Shown here piece after piece: positions 7,666 to 18,350 of a DNA stretch of 64,000 nt (position 1 is its first letter; each line of letters opens with the position of its first letter). Under the pieces are notes generated by a model. It was given only the letters and a program-made list of their open reading frames with translations. It made no database searches and was not told the origin of the DNA. The position numbers and the translations under genes are program-made. The DNA is from Brevibacillus panacihumi W25 (GTDB lineage Bacteria; Bacillota; Bacilli; Brevibacillales; Brevibacillaceae), in NCBI RefSeq assembly GCF_000503775.1, contig NZ_KI629786.1, positions 752,634-816,633 of the forward strand. Direction: 5' to 3'.

Positions 7666-8672
7666 AAGGCATCGATCTGATCGTCCCCGACGGCTCCTTT
7701 ACCGTCCTGGTAGGGCCGTCGGGTTGCGGGAAATCCACAACCTTGCGCATGATCGCGGGACTGGAAAGCGTGACCGACGGCCAAATCCAGATCGGCGACC
7801 AGATCGTCAACGATGTCCCGCCCGGAAAACGGGATGTGGCGATGGTGTTTCAAAACTATGCCCTCTACCCCACGATGAATGTCTATGACAATATCGCCTA
7901 CGGATTGCGAAATAGAGGGGTATCCAAAAAAGAATGCAAAGTGCTGGTAGACGAGATTGCGGAAATCGTCGGTTTGACTCCGTACCTGACACGCAAGCCT
8001 GCACAGCTCTCCGGAGGCCAACGACAGCGGGTAGCATTGGCGCGGGCGATGGTCAAAAAGCCAAAAGTTTTTTTAATGGACGAACCTCTCTCCAATCTGG
8101 ACGCGAAGCTGCGCAATCAGATGCGTGTGGAGCTGACCAGCCTGCATAAGCAGCTGGGGAGTACGTTTATCTACGTCACCCATGACCAGGTGGAAGCGAT
8201 GACGATGGGCGATCAGATCGTCGTGATGAGCGAAGGGAACATCATGCAGGTCGCAGCGCCGATGGATTTGTACCAGGAGCCGGAAAATCTTTTCGTAGCT
8301 CAATTTATCGGCTCACCTGCCATGAATATCATCCCGGCGGAAAAAGATGTCCAGACCTTGTGGGGCTTCCGTCCGGAAAAAGCGTTTTTCCTGCCGGATT
8401 CAGGCTCAGACGCCTCATCAGAAAACAGGATTACCTTGCGTGGCAAGATCATCTCCCGGGAAATCCTCGGGGCGGACTCGCTTTTCTACGTAGATACCGA
8501 GAAAGGGCGGGTTGTGGTGAAGGTCGATACCGATCAAGCCGTCGACATTCCAACCGATTTGCGGGTCGGGGTACCGTTGGCACATCTTTATGCGTTTGAC
8601 CGTGATACAGGGAAGCGTCTGCCGCGCAAGGAAGGACATGTTCTTTCATCCCCTGCGGGAGGGGTGGTTTGA
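7608..8672 (+). CDS. ugpC: ABC transporter ATP-binding protein for glycerol-3-phosphate/glycerophosphodiesters
   Basis: 354-residue CUT1-type ATPase that powers the ugp importer. Seen are Walker A GPSGCGKST, Q-loop MVFQNYALYPTM, signature LSGGQRQRVALARA, Walker B VFLMDEPLSNLDAK and the switch histidine in IYVTHDQ, followed by a C-terminal OB/TOBE regulatory domain (about residues 240-340). The ATG at 7608 lies eight bases after AAGGAGGGA. It is also similar to the shared ATPase MsmX, so it may serve other sugar importers. The permeases, binding protein and phosphodiesterase directly downstream support the ugp name. Confidence 0.88.
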   Translation: MARVVLQHITKTFQSQTVVKGIDLIVPDGSFTVLVGPSGCGKSTTLRMIAGLESVTDGQIQIGDQIVNDVPPGKRDVAMVFQNYALYPTMNVYDNIAYGLRNRGVSKKECKVLVDEIAEIVGLTPYLTRKPAQLSGGQRQRVALARAMVKKPKVFLMDEPLSNLDAKLRNQMRVELTSLHKQLGSTFIYVTHDQVEAMTMGDQIVVMSEGNIMQVAAPMDLYQEPENLFVAQFIGSPAMNIIPAEKDVQTLWGFRPEKAFFLPDSGSDASSENRITLRGKIISREILGADSLFYVDTEKGRVVVKVDTDQAVDIPTDLRVGVPLAHLYAFDRDTGKRLPRKEGHVLSSPAGGVV

Positions 8673-9613
8673 TGCGCAAAGCTGTGACTGCAGCGGACGG
8701 GACGGTGGTGCGGAAGCAAGCAGGACGCAGCCATCTCCAGGTTTGGCTCGAACGCATGCGACCCTATCTGTATATTGCGCCTGCCCTGACGTTTTTCTTT
8801 CTGTTTTTTCTCTTTCCGATCGGCTATGTCATCTATCTTTCCTTCTTTGATTGGAGCTTGTTGAACCTCGAGGAGATGGATTGGGTCGGGATCGAAAATT
8901 TTACAGAGTTGTTGGCGGAAGCTGATTTTCATCAGGTTTTGGGAAACTCCCTTCTCTATACAGTCTCTACTGTGTTCCTGGGCATTCTTCTCTCCTTTTT
9001 TCTGGCGCTTTGGCTCAATCGAAGCGCGAGGGTGTACGGCATCATCCAGGCGGCAGTCTTCAGCCCCCATATTATCTCCCTGGTGTCTATCGCGATGCTG
9101 TGGATGTGGCTGATGGACCCCCAGTACGGGCTGCTGAACGCTTTGCTGGAAATGGTAGGACTGCCGGGCTATACCTGGCTGGCCGACCCCAAAAGCTCCC
9201 TGATGTCTCTGGTTCTGGTCAGCATCTGGAAAAGCGTGGGCTACAACACCATCGTATTTATCGCCGGCTTGCAGAGCATTCCGCGAGACATCTACGAGGC
9301 GGCAGAGCTGGATCACTCTCCCTGGTGGCGGACCTTGACGAGACTGACGATCCCGATGCTTTCCCCGACGCTGTTTTTCCTGCTGGTGATCAACACGGTC
9401 TCTTCCTTCCAGGTTTTTGACACGATTTACGTAATGACGCAGGGGGGGCCGGTCAACAGTACCAATATGCTGGTCTTTTACATCTACGAGCAAGGAATGG
9501 ATTTCTACAATGGCGGTGCGGCTTCCGCAGCTTCTGTCATCCTGCTGGTGCTGGTCGGAATCCTGACGCTTCTGCATTTCCGGGTCATGGGGAAGCGGGT
9601 TCACTATCAATAA
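8672..9613 (+). CDS. ugpA: ABC transporter permease (UgpA type)
   Basis: About 313-residue inner-membrane permease with six expected spans. The conserved EAA loop is seen as EAAELDHSPWWRTLTRLTIP near residues 210-229. The ATG at 8672 overlaps the ugpC stop (TGATG) and follows GGGAGGGG. It pairs with UgpE to form the channel. Assignment to UgpA rather than another CUT1 permease rests on the neighbouring ugpB and ugpQ. Confidence 0.85.
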   Translation: MRKAVTAADGTVVRKQAGRSHLQVWLERMRPYLYIAPALTFFFLFFLFPIGYVIYLSFFDWSLLNLEEMDWVGIENFTELLAEADFHQVLGNSLLYTVSTVFLGILLSFFLALWLNRSARVYGIIQAAVFSPHIISLVSIAMLWMWLMDPQYGLLNALLEMVGLPGYTWLADPKSSLMSLVLVSIWKSVGYNTIVFIAGLQSIPRDIYEAAELDHSPWWRTLTRLTIPMLSPTLFFLLVINTVSSFQVFDTIYVMTQGGPVNSTNMLVFYIYEQGMDFYNGGAASAASVILLVLVGILTLLHFRVMGKRVHYQ

Positions 9614-9637
9614 AGGAAGGAAAGGAGAGAGAACTGG

Positions 9638-10465
9638 ATGGGAAAAGTCGGAAAGCAGGCATGGAAAACAATCGAATGGCTCCTGTTGATTGGCGTAGGT
9701 CTGGTATTTGTCTTTCCATTCTTGTGGATGTTCATCACCGCATTTAAAACGATGCCGGAAGTCTATCAGTTTCCCCCAAGCTGGTGGCCGAACAGCTGGC
9801 AGTTTGAAAATTTCCGGATTGCCTGGAGCTCGGGTCCATTCCTTACTTATGTCTGGAACAGCCTGATCGTGGCCCTGGGCACACTCGTCCTGCAGTTTCT
9901 GATCGGTGTGCCGGCAGCCTACTCCTTTGCCCGCTATCGGTTTAAAGGAAGAAACATGCTGTTTGGCCTTAGTCTGATCGCCCTGATGATTCCCTCGCAA
10001 GTCATCTTTTTGCCAGTCTATGTGCAGATGAGTCACTGGGGTCTCGTCGATACGCTTTGGGCGCTGATACTTCCCTTTGGCGCCAGCGCGTTCGGAATCT
10101 TTTTGCTGCGGCAGGCGTTTATGCAGGTACCCGATGAGGTGATCGAAGCAGCTAGACTGGACAATGCCTCCGAGTGGAAGATCATGTGGACGATCATGGT
10201 GCCGCTTGCCAAGCCTGTGCTGGTCACGTTCGGCCTGTTCAGCTTCATCTATCACTGGAATGATTACTTCTGGCCCTTGATCATGACCAACAGCGACACT
10301 GTCCGTACACTCCCCATCGGGATCTCGATGCTGAAGGCGGCAGAGGGAGGCAAGCAGTGGAATGTGATCATGGCGGGCAACATGATCCTTGTCTTCCCGA
10401 TCCTGATCGTATTCTTCTTCGCCCAACGGCATATTATCAACGCGTTTGTATACCAGTCCAAGTAA
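9638..10465 (+). CDS. ugpE: ABC transporter permease (UgpE type)
   Basis: 275-residue second permease with about six membrane spans. The EAA loop is seen as EAARLDNASEWKIMWTIMVP near residues 170-189. It starts 24 bases after ugpA behind AAGGAGAGAG. A short inverted repeat CGTGAG...CTCACG lies between its stop and ugpB, a common place for a stabilising hairpin that lets the binding-protein mRNA accumulate; that role is inferred. Confidence 0.85.
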   Translation: MGKVGKQAWKTIEWLLLIGVGLVFVFPFLWMFITAFKTMPEVYQFPPSWWPNSWQFENFRIAWSSGPFLTYVWNSLIVALGTLVLQFLIGVPAAYSFARYRFKGRNMLFGLSLIALMIPSQVIFLPVYVQMSHWGLVDTLWALILPFGASAFGIFLLRQAFMQVPDEVIEAARLDNASEWKIMWTIMVPLAKPVLVTFGLFSFIYHWNDYFWPLIMTNSDTVRTLPIGISMLKAAEGGKQWNVIMAGNMILVFPILIVFFFAQRHIINAFVYQSK

Positions 10466-10529
10466 GGACGTGAGCCGTTCCTTGACTCACGATGACATAG
10501 AGATGGTGAATTGAAGGAGGAGATGGATT

Positions 10530-11870
10530 ATGAAAAAGGTAAAGGCTTCCCTATTGGCATGTGTATTCGGTTTGACCGCAGTTCTGGCAGGTTGCAGCGG
10601 GGGGAATCAGCAGACAGGCGGAAATAATCAGAGTCCCGCAAATACACCGGCGCCAGCGCCGACTGAAGCGAGTGCCCCGGCAGGCAACAAGCCTGTCGAG
10701 ATTGACTTCTGGTACGCGCTTGGCGGACGCAATGGCGAGATTATCCAGGAAATGACAAAAAAGTTCAACGAGTCACAAAAGGATATTGTGGTAAAGGCGT
10801 CTTATCAAGGCAGCTATTACGAGAACCACTCCAAAGTGCTGGCAGCGGTATCCGCAGGCAATCAACCTGACGTGACCATGGTAGAGGTAGCATCGATCGG
10901 TGCATTTGCTGACGCGAAGGTACTGGAGGACCTCGGTCCATACGCCAACGGAGCAGAGAAAAAGTATATTCCGGGATTGCTTGGCAACTCGTACTGGAAG
11001 GATAAATTGTACGCGATCCCGTTCAACCGCTCTACCCCGCTGCTTTACCTGAACCGGGATATGCTGAAGGCTGCCGGACTCGACCCGGAAGGCCCGAAAA
11101 CCTGGGAGGAACTGCGTGAATTCTCCAAGGCTCTGACCAAAAAAGAAGGCGACAAAACAGCGACTTACGGCTTTTCGACCGCAATCGATATCTGGTTCTA
11201 CGAGGCTCTGGTATTCCAAAGCGGCGGAAGCATTTTGACAGAGGACAACAAGGCTCTGGCGATCAACAGTGAAGCGGGCAAAGCCCCCATCGAATTCTGG
11301 ACCAGCATGATGAAGGAAGGCATCATGAAGGCACCTCCTGGCGAAAAGTACAATGCATGGGACGTAGCCAAGCAGGATTTCCTGAACGGACAGGTAGGAA
11401 TGATCTTTACTTCTACGGGTGACTTGCGCGGATTGAAGGAAAATGCGAAATTTGATGTTGGGGCTGCGTTCATGCCTGCAAACAAGAGCTATGGAGCGCC
11501 GACTGGCGGAGCCAACCTCGTCATTTTGGCGAAATCTTCGGATGAAGAAAAGAAAGCGGCGTGGGAGTTTGTCAACTGGATGACTGACACCGCCCAAACC
11601 GTTCCTTTCTCCCTGGAATCGGGCTACATGCCTGTGACGACGGAAGCTGTCGAGTCCGCCGAGATGAAAGCTGCGTATGAAAAAGAACCAAATTTCCAGG
11701 TAGCAGTCAAGCAATTGGAGTATGCTTCCCCGCGCCCAATGGTTCCTGGTTACAAGGAGCTGCAGGAAGTAATCATGACAGAAATTCAACGGGCCGTATT
11801 GGGTCAGGCCACGGTCGATGAAGCCCTGCAAAAAGCGGATGAAAAAGGACAAAAGCTGTTGAAAAAATAA
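10530..11870 (+). CDS. ugpB: Extracellular solute-binding lipoprotein (UgpB type)
   Basis: 446-residue binding lipoprotein. It has a signal peptide with lipobox LAGC at about residues 19-22, then a Gly/Asn/Pro/Ala-rich tether, then a periplasmic-binding fold (SBP family 1) beginning VEIDFWYALGGRNGE. That opening, and a stretch near residues 330-340 (YGAPTGGANLVI), resemble glycerol-3-phosphate binding proteins. Start ATG 10530 after AAGGAGGAGA. It captures the substrate outside the membrane and delivers it to UgpAE. Confidence 0.88.
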   Translation: MKKVKASLLACVFGLTAVLAGCSGGNQQTGGNNQSPANTPAPAPTEASAPAGNKPVEIDFWYALGGRNGEIIQEMTKKFNESQKDIVVKASYQGSYYENHSKVLAAVSAGNQPDVTMVEVASIGAFADAKVLEDLGPYANGAEKKYIPGLLGNSYWKDKLYAIPFNRSTPLLYLNRDMLKAAGLDPEGPKTWEELREFSKALTKKEGDKTATYGFSTAIDIWFYEALVFQSGGSILTEDNKALAINSEAGKAPIEFWTSMMKEGIMKAPPGEKYNAWDVAKQDFLNGQVGMIFTSTGDLRGLKENAKFDVGAAFMPANKSYGAPTGGANLVILAKSSDEEKKAAWEFVNWMTDTAQTVPFSLESGYMPVTTEAVESAEMKAAYEKEPNFQVAVKQLEYASPRPMVPGYKELQEVIMTEIQRAVLGQATVDEALQKADEKGQKLLKK

Positions 11871-11894
11871 TCAGGTCACGAAGGAGCGATCCAG

Positions 11895-12614
11895 ATGAAT
11901 ATTTGCATGGCACATCGAGGATGGTCAGGAAAAGCGCCAGAAAATACGATGACGGCGATTCGTCTCGCTTTGGCAGAACCCGCCATTCGCGGGATTGAAA
12001 TCGACGTGCAGCTCTCGCGTGATGGCGTTCCCGTCTTGATCCACGATTTTACGCTGGAGCGGACGACGACAGGGCGAGGTCTCGTCATGGATCATACGCT
12101 GGAGGAATTGCGTGAGCTGGATGCAGGCAGTTGGTTCAATGAAAGGTTCGCTGGCGAGCGGATTCCGACGTTGGAGGAGGTCCTGCAAGCCGTCAAGGGA
12201 CGCTGCACACTGAATATCGAGCTGAAGGCGACCAGTGACATGTACCCGGGCATTGCCGAGAAAGTATTGGAGCTTTTGGAGCGGCATGAAATGAAGCAAG
12301 AGGTGTGCATCACGTCGTTTGACCATGACTTGATTCGCCAGGTGCGTGAGCTGGATGCGACTGTGGAGACCGGATTGATCGTCATGGGACGTCCTGTGCT
12401 GATGCTGGAGCAGTTGGAAGCGGCGGGTGCCAATATTTTATCGATGGGTTATCCGTACCTGACGCGGGAGCTGGCTTGCGAAGCCTTGGAAAAAGGCTAC
12501 AAGGTGATCGCCTGGACCCTTGACGAACCGAGCCATATTCGCACGGTCATGTCGTGGCATCCCGATGTGCAGATTTGTACGAACCATCCGGATCGCATGC
12601 TGGAGTTTGTGTAG
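11895..12614 (+). CDS. ugpQ: Glycerophosphodiester phosphodiesterase
   Basis: 239-residue cytoplasmic GDPD enzyme that splits glycerophosphodiesters to glycerol-3-phosphate and an alcohol. Seen are AHRGWSGKAPENTMTA near the N-terminus (catalytic HR and E) and EIDVQLSRDGVPVLIHD (metal-binding E and D plus catalytic H). There is no signal peptide, so it acts on imported substrate. It follows ugpB by 24 bases and ends the operon before a strong terminator. Confidence 0.9.
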   Translation: MNICMAHRGWSGKAPENTMTAIRLALAEPAIRGIEIDVQLSRDGVPVLIHDFTLERTTTGRGLVMDHTLEELRELDAGSWFNERFAGERIPTLEEVLQAVKGRCTLNIELKATSDMYPGIAEKVLELLERHEMKQEVCITSFDHDLIRQVRELDATVETGLIVMGRPVLMLEQLEAAGANILSMGYPYLTRELACEALEKGYKVIAWTLDEPSHIRTVMSWHPDVQICTNHPDRMLEFV

Positions 12615-12627
12615 GAAATACAGCGGA

Positions 12628-12668
12628 GAGCCGTCGAACCGAGTTTTGGTCCGGCGGCTCTTTTGTTT
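12628..12668 (+). terminator. Terminator of the ugp operon
   Basis: A 13-bp stem with G-T pairs (GAGCCGTCGAACC with GGTCCGGCGGCTC), a 7-base loop and a TTTTGTTT tail. Confidence 0.85.
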
Positions 12669-12676
12669 GGGTTCGA

Positions 12677-13561
12677 TCAGGATAGTTGCTGCAGACGAAC
12701 CAAATGCTGCAGATTGGCGGTGTACTGATCGGGCAGTGACCAGGTTTCAAACTGCTTCGGCATCGGAAGCGACTCCAGGCTGTCAGCTGCTTCCCTTTCC
12801 GTTGTTTCGGTTTGCTTTGCTGTATGTAAAAGATGAGTGAAGTAGTCGTGCAAATCTAGAATCGCCTGCTGATCTGAGACGGGACCATGACCGGGAATGA
12901 TGACTTGTGCAGGGTAAGAATCCATTTTGCCCAGGATGCGGAGCCACTCCGGGACGTTCCCATCCTTGATGCTGGGGTGATTGTGGGCAAAAAGAAGGTC
13001 TGCTGCAAACAAAACCTGATCGTCGGGGAGATAGAGCACAGTATCGCATGCGCTATGGCCATTTCCCATCGGGATCAAAGCTGCTGTACGCTGGCTGCCA
13101 TGGAAAGTAAACAGGCCGCCAAACGTCATGGAAGCAGGCACAGGCACCAATTCGGCAAGAGCAGCATCCATAGCGAGGATATCGCCCAATTGAAGGGTAA
13201 GCTCTTCTCGCTTGCTCTCATCGCTCTCCTCTTCGATGGCCTTTTGCAAAATGGCTGGATAGCCCGGATTTGCCTTGGCAAAGGAGAGGAACTGCTGGGT
13301 GCGCTCGAGCATCAGGTTGCGTGTCGTTACCGTAGAGAGGATGGGAAGATCGGCGAATACCTGATTTCCACCGACATGATCCAGATGGAAATGGGAATTG
13401 ATGACCAGGGAGATCGGCCGGCCAAAAAGATGAAGCGCTGCATCCCGCAACGATCGAGCGGCTTGGGGGGGGTACATGGTGTCGAAGAGGAGGATTTGTT
13501 CGCCCAGATCAACGAGGCCTGCGTTGGCCATCGAGCCTGTGCCGCCCTTTGCGATCGCCAA
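12677..13561 (-). CDS. MBL-fold metallo-hydrolase, N-terminus uncertain
   Basis: About 294-residue metallo-beta-lactamase-fold protein. The metal motif NSHFHLDHVGG lies near residue 56, a second histidine in GNGHSACDT, and GHGPVSD toward the C-terminus. The frame opens with TTG at 13561 (product MAIAKGGTGSMANAG), directly after an in-frame TGA and without a good ribosome site. Related proteins normally have about a dozen more residues before this point, so a frameshift or an alternative start is possible. Substrate unknown. It is transcribed alone, towards the ugp terminator. Confidence 0.75.
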   Translation of the reverse strand: MAIAKGGTGSMANAGLVDLGEQILLFDTMYPPQAARSLRDAALHLFGRPISLVINSHFHLDHVGGNQVFADLPILSTVTTRNLMLERTQQFLSFAKANPGYPAILQKAIEEESDESKREELTLQLGDILAMDAALAELVPVPASMTFGGLFTFHGSQRTAALIPMGNGHSACDTVLYLPDDQVLFAADLLFAHNHPSIKDGNVPEWLRILGKMDSYPAQVIIPGHGPVSDQQAILDLHDYFTHLLHTAKQTETTEREAADSLESLPMPKQFETWSLPDQYTANLQHLVRLQQLS

Positions 13562-13724
13562 TTTTCAGCCAATCAATATCAGACCATGACAGCATTTTGA
13601 CAATCATTCGATTTTAATTCGCAGTATTTACCTCGATATACTCAACTTTTACACACCACTTGATGGCATTCTGCTTATCATGATAAAAAGCACAGGGCAA
13701 AGTGCCAGGGAGTGACAAAAGATC

Positions 13725-14324
13725 ATGATGCATCCCGATACAGAGCTGCGGTACATCAATGATGTGATCGGCTACGGTGTGTTTGCGACCAGGTTCATTC
13801 CCAAAGGAACCATTGTGTGGGCGCTTGATGATCTGGACCAGGTATTGGATCCTTCCTTCGTGGAAAGACTGGACCCATTGCGCAAGCAGGATGTTCTCAA
13901 GTACTCCTTCAAAAATCAGCATGGGCAATACATTCTCTGCTGGGACAAAGCCAGATATGTGAATCACAGTTTTCATGCAACCTGTGTGGGAACGATGTAC
14001 GATCTGGAGCTGGCGGCACGTGACATCCATCCGGGCGAAGAATTGACTGATGATTATGGGACACTGAATCTGGATGAGCCGTTTGCGTGTATGCCGGAGG
14101 AGGGAACGACCCGGTCATGGGTCATGCCGGATGATTTGCTTCATTATCATCAGCAGTGGGACGACAGCGCGAAGGAGGCATTTCGGCACTTTGATCGAGT
14201 CGAGCAGCCGCTTAAGCATCTGATTCGTCCCGAGCATCGGGGAAAAATCCGGGCCATTGTCGAGCAGCGGGCAGAGTTGGACTCTATTCGCCATCTCTAT
14301 TGCGAGAAAGAGTGGCAAAAGTAG
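13725..14324 (+). CDS. SET domain-containing protein
   Basis: 199-residue protein with a compact SET fold in residues 1-115. The features seen are YGVFATRFIPKGTIVWALD (opening strand), RYVNHSFHATC (the NHS pseudoknot motif that binds S-adenosylmethionine) and GEELTDDYG (the catalytic-tyrosine motif). The C-terminal 85 residues are helical and of unknown role. SET proteins methylate lysines in proteins; the bacterial target is unknown. Start at 13725 or 13728 (two adjacent ATG codons), with AGGGAG 12 bases upstream. Confidence 0.82.
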   Translation: MMHPDTELRYINDVIGYGVFATRFIPKGTIVWALDDLDQVLDPSFVERLDPLRKQDVLKYSFKNQHGQYILCWDKARYVNHSFHATCVGTMYDLELAARDIHPGEELTDDYGTLNLDEPFACMPEEGTTRSWVMPDDLLHYHQQWDDSAKEAFRHFDRVEQPLKHLIRPEHRGKIRAIVEQRAELDSIRHLYCEKEWQK

Positions 14325-14340
14325 GAAAATCATAAAGGAG

Positions 14341-14366
14341 TCGGGCCCGATCAGGGTCCGATTCTG
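14341..14366 (+). terminator. Probable weak terminator after the SET gene
   Basis: TCGGGCCC / GGGTCCGA hairpin with loop GATCA, followed by a short ATTCTGTT tail; the tail is poor, so termination may be partial. Confidence 0.5.
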
Positions 14367-14395
14367 TTGAACTTATGGGACAGAATCAGTATTAT
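14367..14395 (+). promoter_or_regulatory. Putative sigma-A promoter of glnS
   Basis: TTGAAC, 17-base spacer, TATTAT, ending 34 bases before the TTG start of glnS. The -35 lies within a perfect inverted repeat GATTCTGT / ACAGAATC (14360-14387). Confidence 0.6.
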
Positions 14396-14429
14396 GGAGT
14401 GTAAAGGTGAAGGGAAAGGTTGAGTTCAT

Positions 14430-16091
<1,662 letters not shown>

Positions 16092-16104
16092 TGGCCAAAA
16101 AATT

Positions 16105-16147
16105 GCGCTGCTGATGCAGGAACACTTCTGCACTGCGGCGCTTTTTT
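16105..16147 (+). terminator. Terminator of glnS
   Basis: Imperfect GC-rich stem (GCGCTGCTGATGCAG with CTGCACTGCGGCGC), 8-base loop, six T residues. Confidence 0.8.
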
Positions 16148-16185
16148 CATATCGATGAGCACCGTATCGTGGGGTGGCGCATCAG

Positions 16186-16224
16186 AAAAAAGCCGTTTCT
16201 CGAGAGCAGAGAAACAGGCTTTTT
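16186..16224 (-). terminator. Bidirectional terminator
   Basis: AAAAAAGCC...TTTCTC pairs with GAGAAA...GGCTTTTTT around a 6-7 base loop. It ends the minus-strand NTF2-like gene and could back up the glnS terminator on the plus strand. Confidence 0.75.
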
Positions 16225-16244
16225 TTACTGTCGATGGAAGCTCT

Positions 16245-16625
16245 TTATGGGTTCTCGTAGTTTTTTAACGGCATTCCTACATATTCTCGGAAGGAGCGAA
16301 TTCGATCCTTCTCGAACTCGAAGACGACTGTAAGCTCGTTGCGGAAAGGTTTGCCGTTCAACAATCCTTCGGCGCTGAATACTACCATCCCGTAGCTCTC
16401 ATTCTCCAACTCGATCAGCGGAGTGAGGCGCATCTGAAAAACGGAACGCTCAAACCTGATTAATTCCTCGAACCGCTCTCTGCCTTGCTGCTTCTGATTC
16501 CACCCTTCCAGCGGGAGCGGAACGAAGAAGTGAAAATCATCCGTAACTTTATTAAGGAAATCGGCTGTATGCCCTGTTTCTAAAGCACGCTTAAAAGCAT
16601 CAAACGCTTCATGGTTTGTGATCAC
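16245..16625 (-). CDS. NTF2-like / SnoaL-type protein
   Basis: 126-residue protein with a cone-shaped NTF2-like fold suggested by the pattern FKRALETGHTADFLNKVTDD ... FHFFVPLP ... GRERFEELIRFE and the closing VVFEFEKDRIRSFREY. These proteins include steroid isomerases, polyketide cyclases and ligand-binding proteins, so no reaction can be assigned. GTG start 16625, six bases from GGAGG. It is transcribed alone. Confidence 0.75.
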   Translation of the reverse strand: MITNHEAFDAFKRALETGHTADFLNKVTDDFHFFVPLPLEGWNQKQQGRERFEELIRFERSVFQMRLTPLIELENESYGMVVFSAEGLLNGKPFRNELTVVFEFEKDRIRSFREYVGMPLKNYENP

Positions 16626-16686
16626 AATAAGCCTCCTACTATCAATGTGTCATTCATCTCGCTGTATGCTCCTGAGTGCAGAGTCT

Positions 16687-17151
16687 TCATTTGATGAGCT
16701 TAAGCTGACTTGATATAACTCCAAGGTGAAGCGCTTCATGAATCAATGCAAAATTAAATAATTCGCCGGCTGTAGCAAATTGGAACGGACCCATTTCAAA
16801 CGGTGCTTGCAGCCTCTGTTCGAGCATTTCGGGGGCCAGATCGGAAAGACTGGAAAGCTGATCACTTAACATCGCCAACAGTTCAGCCTTCGACGGAGGC
16901 GTTACCGTCCAATCCGAAGGTTTCGTTCCGGAATTGAACAACGTCTCGTATTGAGCCGGGATGGCAGATGGGGAGCCGAAGCTAAGCGAAGAGTATTTAT
17001 CCAGCCAATACACCATATGACCGATGTTCCAACGAATCGTATTATGGAAGCCCTCCGGCTGGATGTCCATCTGTGACTCCGACACGTCCTGAAGTTGGCC
17101 GATCATGATCTGACGTAGCACTTTCCCTGTATGGATAATCGATTGTGACAT
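16687..17151 (-). CDS. DinB superfamily protein
   Basis: 154-residue four-helix protein with a metal triad suggested by RWNIGHMVYWLD near residue 45 and IHEALHLGVI near the C-terminus (H...HxxxH). ATG 17151 is preceded by GAAGGAGGA; the frame runs further upstream but without another good site. It is not closely similar to the DinB protein at 4631-5182. It diverges from a LysR-type regulator, which probably controls it. Confidence 0.8.
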   Translation of the reverse strand: MSQSIIHTGKVLRQIMIGQLQDVSESQMDIQPEGFHNTIRWNIGHMVYWLDKYSSLSFGSPSAIPAQYETLFNSGTKPSDWTVTPPSKAELLAMLSDQLSSLSDLAPEMLEQRLQAPFEMGPFQFATAGELFNFALIHEALHLGVISSQLKLIK

Positions 17152-17342
17152 TTTTGAATCCTCCTTCGAATTAGGTTGTTCTTTGTATACCGAAAGCTTA
17201 CCTTTAAGCACCCCAACGCAACAATCACGAGATTCCGATACAATTGATCGGTTTAAGTAATGATTAAAATAGAAATTGTTGGAATCAGAGGCAGATGTCA
17301 TAATGATTGAAGGAGATCGATAATCGAAAGGGGCATCGAGCG

Positions 17343-18275
17343 TTGGAACTTCGACAGCTTGAATACTTTACTGCAATTTGTAAGGAGATGCATTTCTCCA
17401 GGGCAGCCGAAAATCTCTGTACAACACAGTCGAATCTGAGTCAGCAGATCAAGTTTTTGGAGAACGAACTTGGGCTCCCTCTATTCGATCGTATCGGCAA
17501 GCGGATTATGTTGACAGAAGCAGGGAAAATCCTGCTCGAGCAAAGCCAAAGCATTTTTGAACACGTTGACTATGCAAAAAGGGCAATATCGGATCTAAAA
17601 AGGTTGGAAGGAGGTAAGCTGGATATCGGCATTTTGCCGGGAGACGGGGATTTGCTGTTTGACGCTTTACTTATCGATTTTCACAAGACCTATCCCAAGC
17701 TTTCGATAAGCGTTACGGAGACCATGGATGTCTACGAACAGGTCCTTAACGGCATGAGAGATCTCGGTGTTACTACGGTGCCTGTTAATCCTGATGACCG
17801 CATTTCGATTATTCCCTTGTTTCATGAGGAGTTTGCTTTGGCCATCCGACCGGATCACCCTCTTGCGAAGGCAAAGGCGGTTCCGTTCGATCAGCTTCAG
17901 CAGCTAAAGATGGTCATGTTCGGTTCTGGACATCAAATTACAAAGGTCATTGAAGCGTACTGTCATGAAAAAGGAATTGCACTTGATACTCCGATTGTAA
18001 CTTCAACCTTATCAACGCTTCTGTCCTTGGTCGATCAAGGAATAGGAGCTTCTATTCTTCCTCGAATGCTGTTGGATTATATAAATCACGATAATATCGT
18101 TGCTGTAAAACTACTTAATCCCACACCTAGTCAAGACATCTGTATCATGTATCGTAGGGATAAATTTATGGGGCAGGCGGCGAAGTTATTTATTAAAGAA
18201 CTGCAGTCTTTTCTTCAGAGCGTTATGAATCATTCCGGCCGCTCGTCTCGTGCAGATGGTGACGCATCCCTGTGA
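17343..18275 (+). CDS. LysR family transcriptional regulator
   Basis: About 310-residue LTTR. The winged helix at the N-terminus is clear (LRQLEYFTAICKEMHFSRAA, then TQSNLSQQIKFLENELGLPL), followed by a LysR substrate-binding domain. The start chosen is TTG 17343 because the product then begins MELRQLEYF, the standard length for this family; the frame is open from TTG 17307. The 190-base gap to the divergent DinB gene should hold both promoters and the LTTR site. The effector is unknown. Confidence 0.88.
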   Translation: MELRQLEYFTAICKEMHFSRAAENLCTTQSNLSQQIKFLENELGLPLFDRIGKRIMLTEAGKILLEQSQSIFEHVDYAKRAISDLKRLEGGKLDIGILPGDGDLLFDALLIDFHKTYPKLSISVTETMDVYEQVLNGMRDLGVTTVPVNPDDRISIIPLFHEEFALAIRPDHPLAKAKAVPFDQLQQLKMVMFGSGHQITKVIEAYCHEKGIALDTPIVTSTLSTLLSLVDQGIGASILPRMLLDYINHDNIVAVKLLNPTPSQDICIMYRRDKFMGQAAKLFIKELQSFLQSVMNHSGRSSRADGDASL

Positions 18276-18311
18276 GAACGGCGGAGCAAATCGTGATCTT
18301 TATACAAAAAT

Positions 18312-18350
18312 AACAGGGACAGGCGCTTATGGCCTATCCCTGTTTTTTAT
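18312..18350 (+). terminator. Bidirectional terminator between the lysR gene and the spore lipoprotein gene
   Basis: Stem AACAGGGACAGGC / GCCTATCCCTGTT, 7-base loop, TTTTTT tail; A-rich on the other side, so it also works for the minus-strand gene. Confidence 0.82.

Noticed and set aside
12887..13600. 237-codon plus-strand frame opposite the MBL hydrolase
   Set aside because: Shadow of a gene with clear HxHxDH motif on the other strand; its product has no recognisable domain.
14325..14429. T-box or other riboswitch before glnS
   Set aside because: Only 105 bases are available, without a specifier loop or the T-box consensus.
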